From Leifsonia xyli (GTDB taxonomy: Bacteria; Actinomycetota; Actinomycetes; Actinomycetales; Microbacteriaceae): DNA of 64,000 nucleotides. Positions 18,966-28,042 of this stretch are shown piece by piece. Every line of letters begins with the position of its first letter. Position 1 is the first letter of the stretch. The stretch is taken from assembly GCA_001647635.1 (NCBI GenBank), contig CP014761.1:2294001-2358000 (forward strand). The letters are read 5' to 3'. The position numbers and the translations under genes were made by a program. Under the pieces are notes generated by a model. It worked only from the letters and a program-made list of their open reading frames with translations. It was not told where the DNA came from and searched no databases.

Positions 18966-20416
18966 TTATTCAGCACCGCCTCTAGTACTTTCCTCGCGAT
19001 CGGAGCGGCGATGGAGTTTCCCGTGCCGCTCTGACCCTGTCCACCGCCATTTTCGACAACTACAGCCACAGCGAACTCCGGGTCGTTCGCCGGCGCGAAA
19101 CCGGTGAACCACAGCGTGTAGGGATCGTCGTTCCCGTTCTGCGCCGTGCCCGTCTTACCGCCGACCTGAACCCCACCTATTCTTGCATTGCTCGCAACAC
19201 CGTGATCGACGCCGTCGACCATCATCTGCTTGATGGTGTCCGCGTTCTGCTGGCTCAGCGGGCGGGAGAACTCCTTGGGCTGGAAGCTCTCCTCGGTCTG
19301 CAGATCAGCCGACCGGATGGAGTCCACGAGGTTGGGCGTCATGAGCGTCCCGCCGTTCGCGATCGCCGCCGAGACCATCGCCATCTGCAGCGGCGTCGCG
19401 CGGTCGTCCTTCTGTCCGAACGAGCCCAGGGCGCGCTCGGCCGCGTCGGTGTAGAGCGGGTAGACGCTCTTCTCGACCGGGATGGGGATGCTGAGCGCCT
19501 GGTTGAAGCCGAACTTGTCCGCCTGGTCCTTGATGACCTCGGGCTTGAGCTGCATGCCCAGCTCGGCGAACGGGATGTTGCACGACAGGATCTGCGCGGT
19601 CGCGATCGACACTGTGGCGCCCGGTCCGCAGGTGGTCAGCGAGTCGTTCTTGACGACCGTGGGGGAGTCGGGAAGGGGCAGCGATGCCGGGTTCGGGAGC
19701 TGGCTGTCCTTCGTGTACTGCCCGGTGCCGAAGGCGGCCGAACTCATCACCGGCTTGAAGGTCGATCCGGGCGGATTGAGGTCACCGCCGATCGTGCGGT
19801 TGATGAGCGGGTCGCCGGGAGCCGCGAGCAGCCCCTGGTACGCGCTGTCGACGGCCTTGCCGTCGTGCGACGCGAGCTGGTTCGGGTCGTAGGTCGGCTT
19901 CGAGACCATCGCGAGGATCTTGCCCGTCTTGGGCTGCAACAGCACGACGGCCCCCTGCTGGTCGCCCAGCGCATCCCACGCGGCCTGCTGGGCGACGGGG
20001 TCGATCGTCGTCTCGACCGTCGCGCCCTGCGGGTTCTTGCCGGTCAGGATGGCGTTGATCCGGTCGAAGAACTGCGAGTTGGCGGAGCCGCTGAGCTTCG
20101 CGTTGAGGGCGCCCTCGAGGCCGGTCGGCTCTCCGTTGATCGGGAAGAAGCCGGTGACGGCCGAGTAGAGCGGCCCGTTGCTGTAGACCCGCTGCCACTT
20201 GTAGACGTCGTTCGACGGAACGGACTGCGCGATCGGCTGACCCTTGACGAGGATCGCGCCGCGCTGCGCCGAGTAGCTGTCGTTGAGCGCACGCGTGTTG
20301 CGGGCATCCGTGTTGAGCGTGTCCGCCGAGAACACCTGCAGGATGGAGGTCGACACGAGCAGTGCGAGGAACATCCCGAGCACGATCGTGCTCACACGCT
20401 TGATCTCACGATTCAT
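18962..20416 (-). CDS. pbpA: penicillin-binding protein PbpA (class B transpeptidase)
   Basis: 484-residue membrane-anchored peptidoglycan transpeptidase. A membrane anchor at about residues 9-30 is followed by the PBP dimerisation region and the transpeptidase domain. Catalytic motifs are STFK (Ser218, Lys221), SCN (278-280) and KTG (421-423). It partners with the SEDS protein encoded directly upstream and is a likely target of PknA/PknB signalling, as in mycobacteria. Confidence 0.96.
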   Translation of the reverse strand: MNREIKRVSTIVLGMFLALLVSTSILQVFSADTLNTDARNTRALNDSYSAQRGAILVKGQPIAQSVPSNDVYKWQRVYSNGPLYSAVTGFFPINGEPTGLEGALNAKLSGSANSQFFDRINAILTGKNPQGATVETTIDPVAQQAAWDALGDQQGAVVLLQPKTGKILAMVSKPTYDPNQLASHDGKAVDSAYQGLLAAPGDPLINRTIGGDLNPPGSTFKPVMSSAAFGTGQYTKDSQLPNPASLPLPDSPTVVKNDSLTTCGPGATVSIATAQILSCNIPFAELGMQLKPEVIKDQADKFGFNQALSIPIPVEKSVYPLYTDAAERALGSFGQKDDRATPLQMAMVSAAIANGGTLMTPNLVDSIRSADLQTEESFQPKEFSRPLSQQNADTIKQMMVDGVDHGVASNARIGGVQVGGKTGTAQNGNDDPYTLWFTGFAPANDPEFAVAVVVENGGGQGQSGTGNSIAAPIARKVLEAVLNK

Positions 20417-20417
20417 G

Positions 20418-21818
20418 TCAGCTCACCACCAGCCGGGGTTGATTGCGGACGGTGTCCGACAGGCGCAGCAGCAGCGCCACGATGATCCAGTTGGCGACGA
20501 GCGACGAGCCTCCCGCAGCCAGGAACGGCGTCGTGAGGCCGGTCAGCGGGATGACGCGGGTGACGCCGCCGATGACGATGAAGCACTGCAGCGCCACCGT
20601 GAACGACAGGCCGACCGCGAGGAGCTTCCCGAAGTCGTCCTGACCGGCGAAGCCGATGCGCAGGCCGCGCGCCACGAAGACGAGGTAGAGGGCGAAGATG
20701 GCGAACAGGCCGGCCAGCCCGAGCTCCTCTCCGATGCTCGCGATGATGTAGTCGCTCTGCGAGATCGGCGTGATCCACGGCTGGCCCTGACCGAGCCCCG
20801 TGCCGATGAGACCGCCGTGCGCGAGACCGAACAGCCCCTGCACCAGCTGGTAGCTGCCGCCCAGCTCGGCGTCGTACCGGCCCGGTGTGAAGGGCGTGAG
20901 CCAGTTCGCGAACCGGTCGTGCACGTACGGCAGGACCTGGCTGGCGATCACCGCACCGCCTACGACGAGCAGGACACCGAGGATGACCCAGCTGATGCGC
21001 GAGGTGGCCACGTAGAGCATGACCAGGAAGAGGCCGAATATGAGCAGTCCGGTGCCGAGGTCGCGCTGGAAGACGATGACCGCCATGGACGCCAGCCAGA
21101 CGACGAGGATCGGGCCGAGGTCGCGGGCTCGCGGGAACCGGATGCCGAGGAACTTCTTGCCGACGACCGACAGCGAGTCGCGTGTCTGCACGAGGTAGCC
21201 GGCGAAGAAGATCGCCAGGCAGAGCTTGGCGATCTCGCCGGGCTGGAAGCTGAACGGGCCGATGCCGATCCACACTCGGGCGCCGTTGATCTCCTTGCCG
21301 ATCCCGGGCAGCATCGGCAGCAGCAGGAGGATCAGCGCCGCGAAGCCGAACACGTACGTGTACCGCTGCAGGATGCGGTGGTTGCGGATGAGGCTCACCA
21401 CCAGGATGGCGGCCACGATGGCGATCGCCGCCCACACGATCTGCTTGACGCCCGCGCTGTCCCAGCCCGCATCCTTGTAGTGGATGTCGATGCGGTAGAT
21501 CTCGGCGATCCCGATCCCGGTGAGCACCGTCGCGATCGGCAGGAGGAACGGGTCCGCCTGGGGTGCGACGAAGCGCAGCGCGATGTGCATTCCGATCACC
21601 AGCGCGGAGAGACCGGCGCCGAGGTAGACCAGCGTGAGGTCGACGTGGCCGAGCGCACCGAGCTGCACCAGCACGACCGCGGCGGCGTTGATGGCGCAGG
21701 CGATGACGAGGAGGAAGAGCTCCAGGTTGCGGAGCTTCGCCGGAAGGCGCAGCCGTTTGACCGGACCGGTGGCGGTCCGGGGTCGCTGGGGCGCCTGCGC
21801 GCTACTGCTTGCCGGCAT
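20418..21818 (-). CDS. rodA: SEDS peptidoglycan glycosyltransferase, FtsW/RodA family
   Basis: 466-residue polytopic membrane protein with about 12 helices that polymerises lipid II into glycan strands. Family motifs include GARVWIGIGPFSFQPGEIAK, FQRDLGTGLLIFG and FLAAGGSSLVANW. By synteny it is the RodA that pairs with PbpA, one base away. Its 5' end overlaps the pstP stop by 17 bases, suggesting coupling. Confidence 0.95.
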   Translation of the reverse strand: MPASSSAQAPQRPRTATGPVKRLRLPAKLRNLELFLLVIACAINAAAVVLVQLGALGHVDLTLVYLGAGLSALVIGMHIALRFVAPQADPFLLPIATVLTGIGIAEIYRIDIHYKDAGWDSAGVKQIVWAAIAIVAAILVVSLIRNHRILQRYTYVFGFAALILLLLPMLPGIGKEINGARVWIGIGPFSFQPGEIAKLCLAIFFAGYLVQTRDSLSVVGKKFLGIRFPRARDLGPILVVWLASMAVIVFQRDLGTGLLIFGLFLVMLYVATSRISWVILGVLLVVGGAVIASQVLPYVHDRFANWLTPFTPGRYDAELGGSYQLVQGLFGLAHGGLIGTGLGQGQPWITPISQSDYIIASIGEELGLAGLFAIFALYLVFVARGLRIGFAGQDDFGKLLAVGLSFTVALQCFIVIGGVTRVIPLTGLTTPFLAAGGSSLVANWIIVALLLRLSDTVRNQPRLVVS

Positions 21819-23052
21819 CGCTCAGCTGCTCCACGATCGTCTTCGCCGCCTGCAGGTCGTCGGCGTTGATGGTCTGCTCCACCTGCTGCTGGTCGTATTC
21901 GGGCAGGTCGTCGACCGTCACGTTCGACTCCTGATAGAGGTGGGACAGGCTGATCGGTCCGATTCCCTGCTGCACGCCCTGGTAGATCGCGACCTTGCCG
22001 TCGGGCGACGCGCCCACGTAGTAGCGGGACTGCGTCCACTGGTACCCGACGACGATCCCGAGGACGATCGCCAGGACGAGGAGGATGAGCCCGATCATCC
22101 AGGTGAGGCGACGCCGGCGGGCGCGGCGCGCGTCCTCTTCGATGAGCTCGTCGAGGTAGTCCTCGGACTGCGGCTCGAAGTGCGTCGGCCCGGTGGCCGG
22201 GCGGATGGGGTGCAGGCGGAGGCCGGGGAGCCGCGCCGCGCGGGTGGTCGGCTTCGGCTCGGCGCCGAACTGCAGGGGCGACGCGGCGGACCCGACCGTC
22301 ACCGGATCCTTCATGACCTCGCCGCGGGCGGTGTCCGCGATGTCGAGCACGACGGCCGTGACGTTGTCGGGCGCTCCCGCGTCCAGGCTCTGCTTGAGCA
22401 GTCGTTCGGCGACCTGCTTCGGGCCGTCCTTGGACGCGAGGGTGGCCAGCATGTCGTCGTGCTTGACCACGCCGCTCAGGCCGTCCGAGCAGATCAGCCA
22501 GCGGTCGCCGGGTCTGGTGTCGAGCGTCCAGGTGTCGATCTCGGGGGAGGCGTCCACATCCCCGAGCACGCGCATCAGCACGGAGCGGCGGGGATGGACC
22601 ATCGCCTCCTCCTCGGTGATGCGCCCGGAGTCGACGAGGCGCTGCACGAAGGTGTGGTCGGTGGTGACCTGCTTCAACTCGCCGTCGCGGAAGAGGTAGA
22701 TGCGCGAGTCGCCGATGTGCGCGAACGCGATCTGGTCGCCGACGCGGACCATCGCGCTGACGGTGGTGCCCATCCCGGTGAGCTCGGGATGCTCGAACAC
22801 GGTCTCGGCGAGCAGGGAGTTGGCGGCGATCAGGGCCGACTGCAGGGCGAACTCCGCCTCGGAGGACGACGCGTACTCGCGGTCGGCCTCGCGGATGCGG
22901 TTGACGGCGATCGCCGAGGCGACGTCGCCGCCGGCGTGGCCGCCCATGCCGTCGGCGACGACGAACAGGTCCCGTCCGGCGTAGCCGGAGTCCTGGTTGT
23001 TCGAGCGGATCTTCCCGACGTGGGAGACGGCCGCCGCCTTGTTCGCCGCCAC
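21802..23052 (-). CDS. pstP: PP2C-family Ser/Thr phosphatase PstP
   Basis: 416-residue metal-dependent phosphatase that reverses PknA/PknB phosphorylation. The catalytic domain (about residues 1-240) shows SNNQDSGY (Asp21), VADGMGGHAGGD (Asp34), AHIGDSRIYLF, CSDGLSGVV and APDNVTAVV. A linker and one membrane helix near residues 320-345 lead to a roughly 75-residue extracellular tail. It is encoded three bases after fhaB. Confidence 0.95.
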   Translation of the reverse strand: MAANKAAAVSHVGKIRSNNQDSGYAGRDLFVVADGMGGHAGGDVASAIAVNRIREADREYASSSEAEFALQSALIAANSLLAETVFEHPELTGMGTTVSAMVRVGDQIAFAHIGDSRIYLFRDGELKQVTTDHTFVQRLVDSGRITEEEAMVHPRRSVLMRVLGDVDASPEIDTWTLDTRPGDRWLICSDGLSGVVKHDDMLATLASKDGPKQVAERLLKQSLDAGAPDNVTAVVLDIADTARGEVMKDPVTVGSAASPLQFGAEPKPTTRAARLPGLRLHPIRPATGPTHFEPQSEDYLDELIEEDARRARRRRLTWMIGLILLVLAIVLGIVVGYQWTQSRYYVGASPDGKVAIYQGVQQGIGPISLSHLYQESNVTVDDLPEYDQQQVEQTINADDLQAAKTIVEQLSDAGKQ

Positions 23053-23055
23053 GGG

Positions 23056-23646
23056 TTACCGCCGCAGCTCGAACGTGGTCGTGCCGATCTTGATCGGCGT
23101 GTCGAGCGGGACCTGGGTCGGGACGGTCACCCGGCGGCCGTCGAGGAACGTGCCGTTGGTGGAGTCGAGATCCTGGATCATCCACTCGTCGTTCCAGAGG
23201 AGCAGGCGGGCGTGGTGGGTGGAGGTGTAGTCGTCGCGGATGACGAGGTTGGACTCGCTGGAGCGGCCGATCGTGATCGGGTCGCGCCCGAGCGGGAGCT
23301 CCGTGCCGGCGCGCGGCCCGGAGGTGATGACGAGGCGGCGGGCGGTCTGGACGCTCGCGTTCGTGTGCGTGCTCGCGCGGTTCGCGCCCGACGGCAGGGA
23401 GGAGACCGGGGCGGCCTTCATCACCGGTTCGGTCGGTCCGGCGGGGACCGCGGCGGGCGCGGGGGCCGGCGCGGGGCTCGCCGGGAAGGGACCGGCCGGT
23501 GCTGCGGCCTGCGACTCCGGCAGCTTGCGCACGCGCTGCCCGAACAGGTCGGTGCGCAGCGCGTAGACGATGCCGAACACGAACAGCCAGAGCAGGAGAA
23601 GGAAGCCGAACCGCAGTACCAGCAGCGTCAGCTCACTGGGGTTCAC
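23056..23646 (-). CDS. fhaB: FHA-domain protein FhaB
   Basis: 196-residue protein with an N-terminal membrane helix (about residues 7-29), a Pro/Ala-rich linker and a C-terminal FHA domain with IGRSSESN, TSTHHARL and DSTNGTFLDG, the phosphothreonine-binding loops. FhaB (FipA) links kinase signalling to division in mycobacteria. Its ATG overlaps the fhaA stop by 4 bases. Confidence 0.94.
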   Translation of the reverse strand: MNPSELTLLVLRFGFLLLLWLFVFGIVYALRTDLFGQRVRKLPESQAAAPAGPFPASPAPAPAPAAVPAGPTEPVMKAAPVSSLPSGANRASTHTNASVQTARRLVITSGPRAGTELPLGRDPITIGRSSESNLVIRDDYTSTHHARLLLWNDEWMIQDLDSTNGTFLDGRRVTVPTQVPLDTPIKIGTTTFELRR

Positions 23647-24359
23647 GAGGGACTCCAGAAGTTGCCGGCGTCGCTGCGTCGCGCTCCGCCCGGGGCGGCC
23701 TGCGGGAGGACGCGGAAGACGATGCGCGTGCGGCCGAGCGTGATGACCGACTCCGGCTCAAGGATGGCTTTGCGCAGGGGCTGGCCGTCGAGCTTCGTCC
23801 CGTTGGTCGAGCCGAGGTCCTCCACCTGGGCGCGGTTGCCGTCCCACGTGATCATGACGTGGCGACGGGAGATGCCCGTGTCGTCGACGGTGATGTCCGC
23901 ATCCGCGCCGCGTCCGACCACCGTGCGGGAGTGCGTCAGCGGGTAGTGGGTGCCGTTGACGTCGAGCACCGGGGTCCAGGCGACGTCGCCCTTCACGTTC
24001 TCGGACTCGACCTGCAGCATCCCCACCGAGAGCTCGGCGTCCTTCTCGAGGTCGATCGAGATGCCGCCGGCGAACTGGTAGTGCTGAGCTGCGGCGTGCT
24101 TTGTCACGAAGTCGATGAGCTCGTCGGTCAGCGCGGCCCCCATGGAGCGCATGCGGGTGTAGTCGGCGTCCGACATCCGGAGCACGAACCGGTTGGGCGC
24201 GAGGACGCGGTCGCGAGCGACAACGGCGGCCTTCGTGTCGAGCTCTTTGCGGAGCGCGCTGGTGAGCTCGACCGGCTGCAGCCCGGAACGGAAGGTCTTC
24301 GCGAACGCGCCGTTGACCGCACGCTCGAGCCCCCGCTCGAAGTTGTCCAGAATGCCCAC
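23643..24359 (-). CDS. fhaA: DUF3662/FHA-domain protein FhaA
   Basis: 238-residue cytoplasmic protein, first gene of the kinase operon. The N-terminal DUF3662 domain (about residues 1-120, starting MGILDNFERGLERAVNG) is followed by an FHA domain with VVGRGADADITV, SRRHVMI and GSTNGTKLDGQP. In mycobacteria FhaA binds phosphorylated partners such as MviN/CwlM to control peptidoglycan synthesis. Here the linker between domains is short compared with the mycobacterial protein. Confidence 0.94.
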   Translation of the reverse strand: MGILDNFERGLERAVNGAFAKTFRSGLQPVELTSALRKELDTKAAVVARDRVLAPNRFVLRMSDADYTRMRSMGAALTDELIDFVTKHAAAQHYQFAGGISIDLEKDAELSVGMLQVESENVKGDVAWTPVLDVNGTHYPLTHSRTVVGRGADADITVDDTGISRRHVMITWDGNRAQVEDLGSTNGTKLDGQPLRKAILEPESVITLGRTRIVFRVLPQAAPGGARRSDAGNFWSPS

Positions 24360-24381
24360 GCTCTCCCGCTTCCGGCTCGAT

Positions 24382-24400
24382 GACTACATGCATGTTAGTC
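24382..24400. promoter_or_regulatory. palindromic element upstream of the fhaA operon
   Basis: The perfect 10-bp palindrome ACATGCATGT (24386-24395) is flanked by GACT and AGTC arms (offset by one base), 23-41 bases before the fhaA start. On the minus strand it includes TAACAT, a possible -10. It may be a transcription-factor site for the kinase/cell-wall operon; the factor is unknown. Confidence 0.35.
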
Positions 24401-24482
24401 GGAACCCTGGAAAACCCCCTGGCGATCCGGTGAAGATCGGCTCCTGGAGGGGGTCCCCGATTCGTGAACGGTCCGGGCGTCG

Positions 24483-24491
24483 TGTTAGAGT
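24483..24491 (+). promoter_or_regulatory. extended -10 element for tRNA-Leu
   Basis: TG, one base, then TAGAGT, ending 10 bases before the mature tRNA-Leu. It fits an extended -10 promoter; no clear -35 is seen. Confidence 0.4.
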
Positions 24492-24501
24492 TCCTGGGTT
24501 C

Positions 24502-24584
24502 GCGCGAGTGGCGGAATTGGCAGACGCGCTGGCTTCAGGTGCCAGTGCCCGCAAGGGCGTGGGGGTTCAAGTCCCCCTCGCGCA
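24502..24584 (+). tRNA. tRNA-Leu (CAG anticodon)
   Basis: The acceptor stem GCGCGAG pairs with CTCGCGC. The anticodon stem CTGGC/GCCAG encloses TTCAGGT with anticodon CAG. A long variable arm (TGCCCGCAAGGGCG) marks a class II tRNA. CCA is not encoded. A strong hairpin follows at once. Confidence 0.97.
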
Positions 24585-24593
24585 CGGACGAAT

Positions 24594-24632
24594 GAAGGGC
24601 CGGATCGACTGCACAAGTCGGTCCGGCCCTTC
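24594..24632 (+). terminator. long hairpin after tRNA-Leu, probable terminator
   Basis: A 17-bp stem (GAAGGGCCGGATCGACT with AGTCGGTCCGGCCCTTC, one G:U pair) closes a 6-base loop. It begins nine bases after the tRNA. No T-run follows, but the stem starts and ends with A/T pairs, a common form of terminator in high-GC actinobacteria. Confidence 0.7.
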
Positions 24633-24664
24633 GTCGTCGGGCCGCGATCGGGCAGAGTAACGGT

Positions 24665-25705
24665 GTGCAGACGTCCACCGCGCCGACCGCCCGCCATGTG
24701 GTGCGACCGCCCGGGCTGCACCGGCTCGGCGTGCGGCCGGCCGTCTGGGTGGACGACGCGGGTGACGAGGTACGGGATGCGGTGACGCTCGCGCGGCTCG
24801 ACGGGCTGCGCATCCCGCCGGCGTGGACGCACGTGTGGGCGGCGCCGACCGGTGACGCGCCGTTGCAGGCGACCGGGGTGGATGCGCGTGGGCGCACGCA
24901 GTACCTCTATTCTCCCGAGGCCGTCGCGCGGGCGGAGGAACGCAAGTTCTCGGCGTTGATGGACTTCGCGGCCGCGCTCCCGGTGCTCCGCGAACGCGTG
25001 GACGCCGACCTGGCCGCTCTCGAGTCCGCATCTCCGGCCGTCCCGTTGACCGCTGCGGCGGTCCGGCTGCTCGATCAGGGGCTATTCCGCGTCGGGACCG
25101 ACCGCTATGCGCGGGACAACCACACGTTCGGGCTGACGACGCTGACCCGCGCGCACGTGAGCGTGGACGGCGATGCGCTCGCGTTCGACTTCGTGGGCAA
25201 GGAGCACATCTCGCACCACATCGTGGTCGAGGACCCGGCGGTCGCCGGGGTGATCCGCGCGCGGCTCGCCGTCGAGGACGGCGACGACTCGGCGCTGTTC
25301 TCCACGGCCGAGCGGCCGGTTCCGCGGCGCATCGACAGCGTGACGGTCAACTCCTACATCCATGCGCACTCGGGCACGGCGTCGAGCGCGAAGACGTTCC
25401 GCACGTGGGGTGCGACGGTGGCGGCCGCGGCGGTCGCCGGAGGGGCGCGATTCGACGCGGAGAGGCGCGTGCGCGACGATCTCGCGCCGTATCACGCGGC
25501 CGCGCAGCTGCTGGGAGACACCCTCGCGGTCGCTCGGCGGTCGTACGTGCATCCGTCTGCGACGCTGGTCGGCGGTTCGGAAACCGTGAGGAAGGCGGTG
25601 TCGGCCGCCTCCTCCGAGGCGGGGACGGACGCGGTGCAGGCGATCCTGCGCGCCGAAGTCCTCCGCAGAGCGGTGTACGAAGGGCTTCTCTCCACAGATT
25701 CATGA
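24665..25705 (+). CDS. type IB DNA topoisomerase (poxvirus-like)
   Basis: 346-residue bacterial topoisomerase IB, which relaxes supercoils by nicking one strand through a 3'-phosphotyrosine. It has the N-terminal beta domain (LRIPPAWTHVWA) and a catalytic domain with RVGTDRYARDN, the catalytic Lys in DFVGKEHISH, KTFRTWGATV and the active-site tyrosine in ARRSYVHPSATL. The start is a GTG 32 bases after the tRNA hairpin. Bacterial topo IB genes are scattered and accessory; their physiological role is uncertain. Confidence 0.93.
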   Translation: MQTSTAPTARHVVRPPGLHRLGVRPAVWVDDAGDEVRDAVTLARLDGLRIPPAWTHVWAAPTGDAPLQATGVDARGRTQYLYSPEAVARAEERKFSALMDFAAALPVLRERVDADLAALESASPAVPLTAAAVRLLDQGLFRVGTDRYARDNHTFGLTTLTRAHVSVDGDALAFDFVGKEHISHHIVVEDPAVAGVIRARLAVEDGDDSALFSTAERPVPRRIDSVTVNSYIHAHSGTASSAKTFRTWGATVAAAAVAGGARFDAERRVRDDLAPYHAAAQLLGDTLAVARRSYVHPSATLVGGSETVRKAVSAASSEAGTDAVQAILRAEVLRRAVYEGLLSTDS

Positions 25706-25767
25706 CCCGCTCCCCGCGCGGAGGTCGGGCCGCCTAGTCTGAGCCTGAACAGCGAGGGGAGGGCAGC

Positions 25768-28029
25768 ATGCGCGTCGTTCGATGGCTGGGTCGGCACGAC
25801 CCCGGGTTCAGCGCGCTTCGGCGCGCGGGGCGTGCGGCGATCGTGATGCCGCTGCTGTTCGCGCTCGGCACGCAGGTGATCCGCAACCCGGATGTCGCCT
25901 TCTTCTCGGCGTTCGGCACGTTCGCGATGCTGCTCTTCGTCGACTTCGGCGGCACCCTGCGCGAGCGCGTGCAGGCGATGGTCGGGCTCGCCGTGGTCGG
26001 GGCCGTGCTGGTCTGTCTCGGCACGCTGGCGTCCGAGCCGGTGTGGCTGTCGGCGATCGGGATGGCGGTCGTCGCGCTGCTCGTGCTCTTCGCCGGATCG
26101 GTGAGCTCGGTGACGGCGTCGGCGAGCACGTCGCTGCTGCTGGCGTTCATCCTCCCGGTCACGCTGCCCGGAACCGTCGCCTCGATACCGGCGCGGTTGG
26201 CCGGGTGGGGGATCGCGGCGGTGGTGTGCATCGTCGCGATCACCGTCCTCTGGCCGGCCCCCGCCCGGGAGCCGCTCCGGGGACCGGCCGTGACGGCGAT
26301 CGGCGCCCTCGCTGCGCGGTTGCGGGCGGAGTCGGCGTTCCTGCGCGGCGACGGGGAGGCGGCGCTCGCCGCAGGGCGCGACCGCGCGATCGCCGCAGCG
26401 GACTCCGCGGTCAGGGCGCTGCACGAGGCGTTCATCGCCGCGCCCTATCGGCCGACCGGGCTGAGCACGCCCGCACGCACGATCGTGCGGCTGGTCGACG
26501 AGCTCGTGTGGCTCGACTCCGTCATGACGCAGTACGACAGTCTCGACCGGCCGCGGAGGGACATCCAGTCGGCGACGCACGCTGCAGCGTGGACGGTGAA
26601 GTCCGCCGCTGCCGAGGTCCTCGACGCCGGGGCGCTCGTTCTCGCTCAGCACGGCGCGGATCCGGTGCCGCTGGAGGATGCACTGCACCGGCTCTCCGAG
26701 GCACGCCTCGCGGTGGAGACGGCGATGCTGGCCCAACCGGCCGTCCCAGCACGTGCGGGAGGTGTCGCGCAGGAGATGATGACGACCCTGGACCCGGGGT
26801 TCCGCGCCCAGGAGCTCGCCTATGCGGCCGCGACGGTCGGCCGGAACATCGCACTCACCGCCCGCGCGGAGCGGCGGGGCTGGTGGCAGCGGATGCTCGG
26901 GCGCCAGCCGGGCGGCCTGAGCGGACCCGTCGCGGCGGCGGCCGAACGGGCGAGCGGGTTCGTCGGCTGGAACTCGGTCTGGCTGCGCAACAGCATCCGC
27001 GGGGCGATCGCGCTGGCCCTCGCGGTGCTGCTCGCCAAGCTGACCGGCGTGGAGCACTCCTTCTGGGTTGTCCTGGGCACGCTGTCCGTCCTGCGCTCGA
27101 ACGCGTTGAGCACCGGGCAGAACGTGCTGCGCGGTGTGCTCGGGACGGTGATCGGCGTCGTCCTCGGCGCCGGGCTGCTGCTGCTCATCGGCAAGGACCC
27201 GGTGGTCCTCTGGATCGTGCTGCCGATCGGGATCCTGGTCGCCGGGGTGGCGCCGGCGGCGATCTCGTTCGCGGCGGGTCAGGCGGCGTTCACCGTCGTG
27301 CTCGTCCTGCTGTTCAACATCATCGCGCCGACGGGATGGACGGTCGGCCTGATCCGGATCGAGGACGTCGCCCTCGGCTGTGCGGTCAGCCTCGTCGTGG
27401 GCGCGCTGTTCTGGCCGCGCGGGGCCGCGGCGTCGTTGCGACGCGCTCTCAGTGACGCGTACCGGGACGGCGTGCAGTACCTCGAAGCGGCGGTCGCGTA
27501 CGGGGTGGGGACACGGGACGGCTCAGCCGATCCGCGTGTGCAGGCCACCCGGGCGGCAGCGGCGTCGCGCCGGCTGGATGACGCGTTCCGTACGTATCTG
27601 GCGGAGCGCGGGGCTAAGCGGCGGCCGCTCGCGGAGGTCTCGGCGTCGGTGACGGGTGTCGCCGGCGTTCGGCAGGCCGGCGACGCGATCGTCGAGCTGT
27701 GGCGCGGGCAGCCTGCGGCCGACGGGCATACGGCCGAGGCGAAGGCGGCGCTCGACGAGGCCCTGGCGGGGCTGCGGTCCTGGTATGCCGAACTCGCCGA
27801 CCAGCTGCTCGCTCGCGGGGCTCTTCCGGAGCCGCGGCCGGCCGACCCGGCGATGGTGCAGCAGCTCGCGGGCGCGGTGCTCGCATCGCAGCGCACCGCC
27901 GACGACATGCACGACACGGCCACGGCGGTCCGGCTCATCTGGACGGCCGACTACCTGGAGGTTGTGAGCCGGCTGGAGTCCGCGATCGTCGCGCCGGTGG
28001 GGGTGCTCAGGGACGACGTGTCGCGCTGA
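25768..28029 (+). CDS. FUSC family membrane protein
   Basis: 753-residue protein of the fusaric-acid-resistance/aromatic-exporter-like family. Two hydrophobic blocks of about five to six helices each (about residues 20-170 and 410-550) each precede a long soluble helical region (about 180-380 and 560-753). FUSC proteins are thought to export aromatic acids or act in envelope processes; the substrate here is unknown. A GAGGGGAGG ribosome site precedes the ATG, and TAGTCT at 25735-25740 may be its -10. It is convergent with the histidine kinase gene. Confidence 0.88.
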   Translation: MRVVRWLGRHDPGFSALRRAGRAAIVMPLLFALGTQVIRNPDVAFFSAFGTFAMLLFVDFGGTLRERVQAMVGLAVVGAVLVCLGTLASEPVWLSAIGMAVVALLVLFAGSVSSVTASASTSLLLAFILPVTLPGTVASIPARLAGWGIAAVVCIVAITVLWPAPAREPLRGPAVTAIGALAARLRAESAFLRGDGEAALAAGRDRAIAAADSAVRALHEAFIAAPYRPTGLSTPARTIVRLVDELVWLDSVMTQYDSLDRPRRDIQSATHAAAWTVKSAAAEVLDAGALVLAQHGADPVPLEDALHRLSEARLAVETAMLAQPAVPARAGGVAQEMMTTLDPGFRAQELAYAAATVGRNIALTARAERRGWWQRMLGRQPGGLSGPVAAAAERASGFVGWNSVWLRNSIRGAIALALAVLLAKLTGVEHSFWVVLGTLSVLRSNALSTGQNVLRGVLGTVIGVVLGAGLLLLIGKDPVVLWIVLPIGILVAGVAPAAISFAAGQAAFTVVLVLLFNIIAPTGWTVGLIRIEDVALGCAVSLVVGALFWPRGAAASLRRALSDAYRDGVQYLEAAVAYGVGTRDGSADPRVQATRAAAASRRLDDAFRTYLAERGAKRRPLAEVSASVTGVAGVRQAGDAIVELWRGQPAADGHTAEAKAALDEALAGLRSWYAELADQLLARGALPEPRPADPAMVQQLAGAVLASQRTADDMHDTATAVRLIWTADYLEVVSRLESAIVAPVGVLRDDVSR

Positions 28030-28042
28030 CGGGGAGGGGCGG

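Noticed and set aside
20283..21869. 528-codon plus-strand ORF over rodA
   Set aside because: Highly charged, repetitive shadow translation of the rodA reverse strand.
24502..24632. Integration site with att repeat at tRNA-Leu
   Set aside because: No second copy of the tRNA 3' end and no integrase was seen in the window; the following repeat is a simple hairpin.
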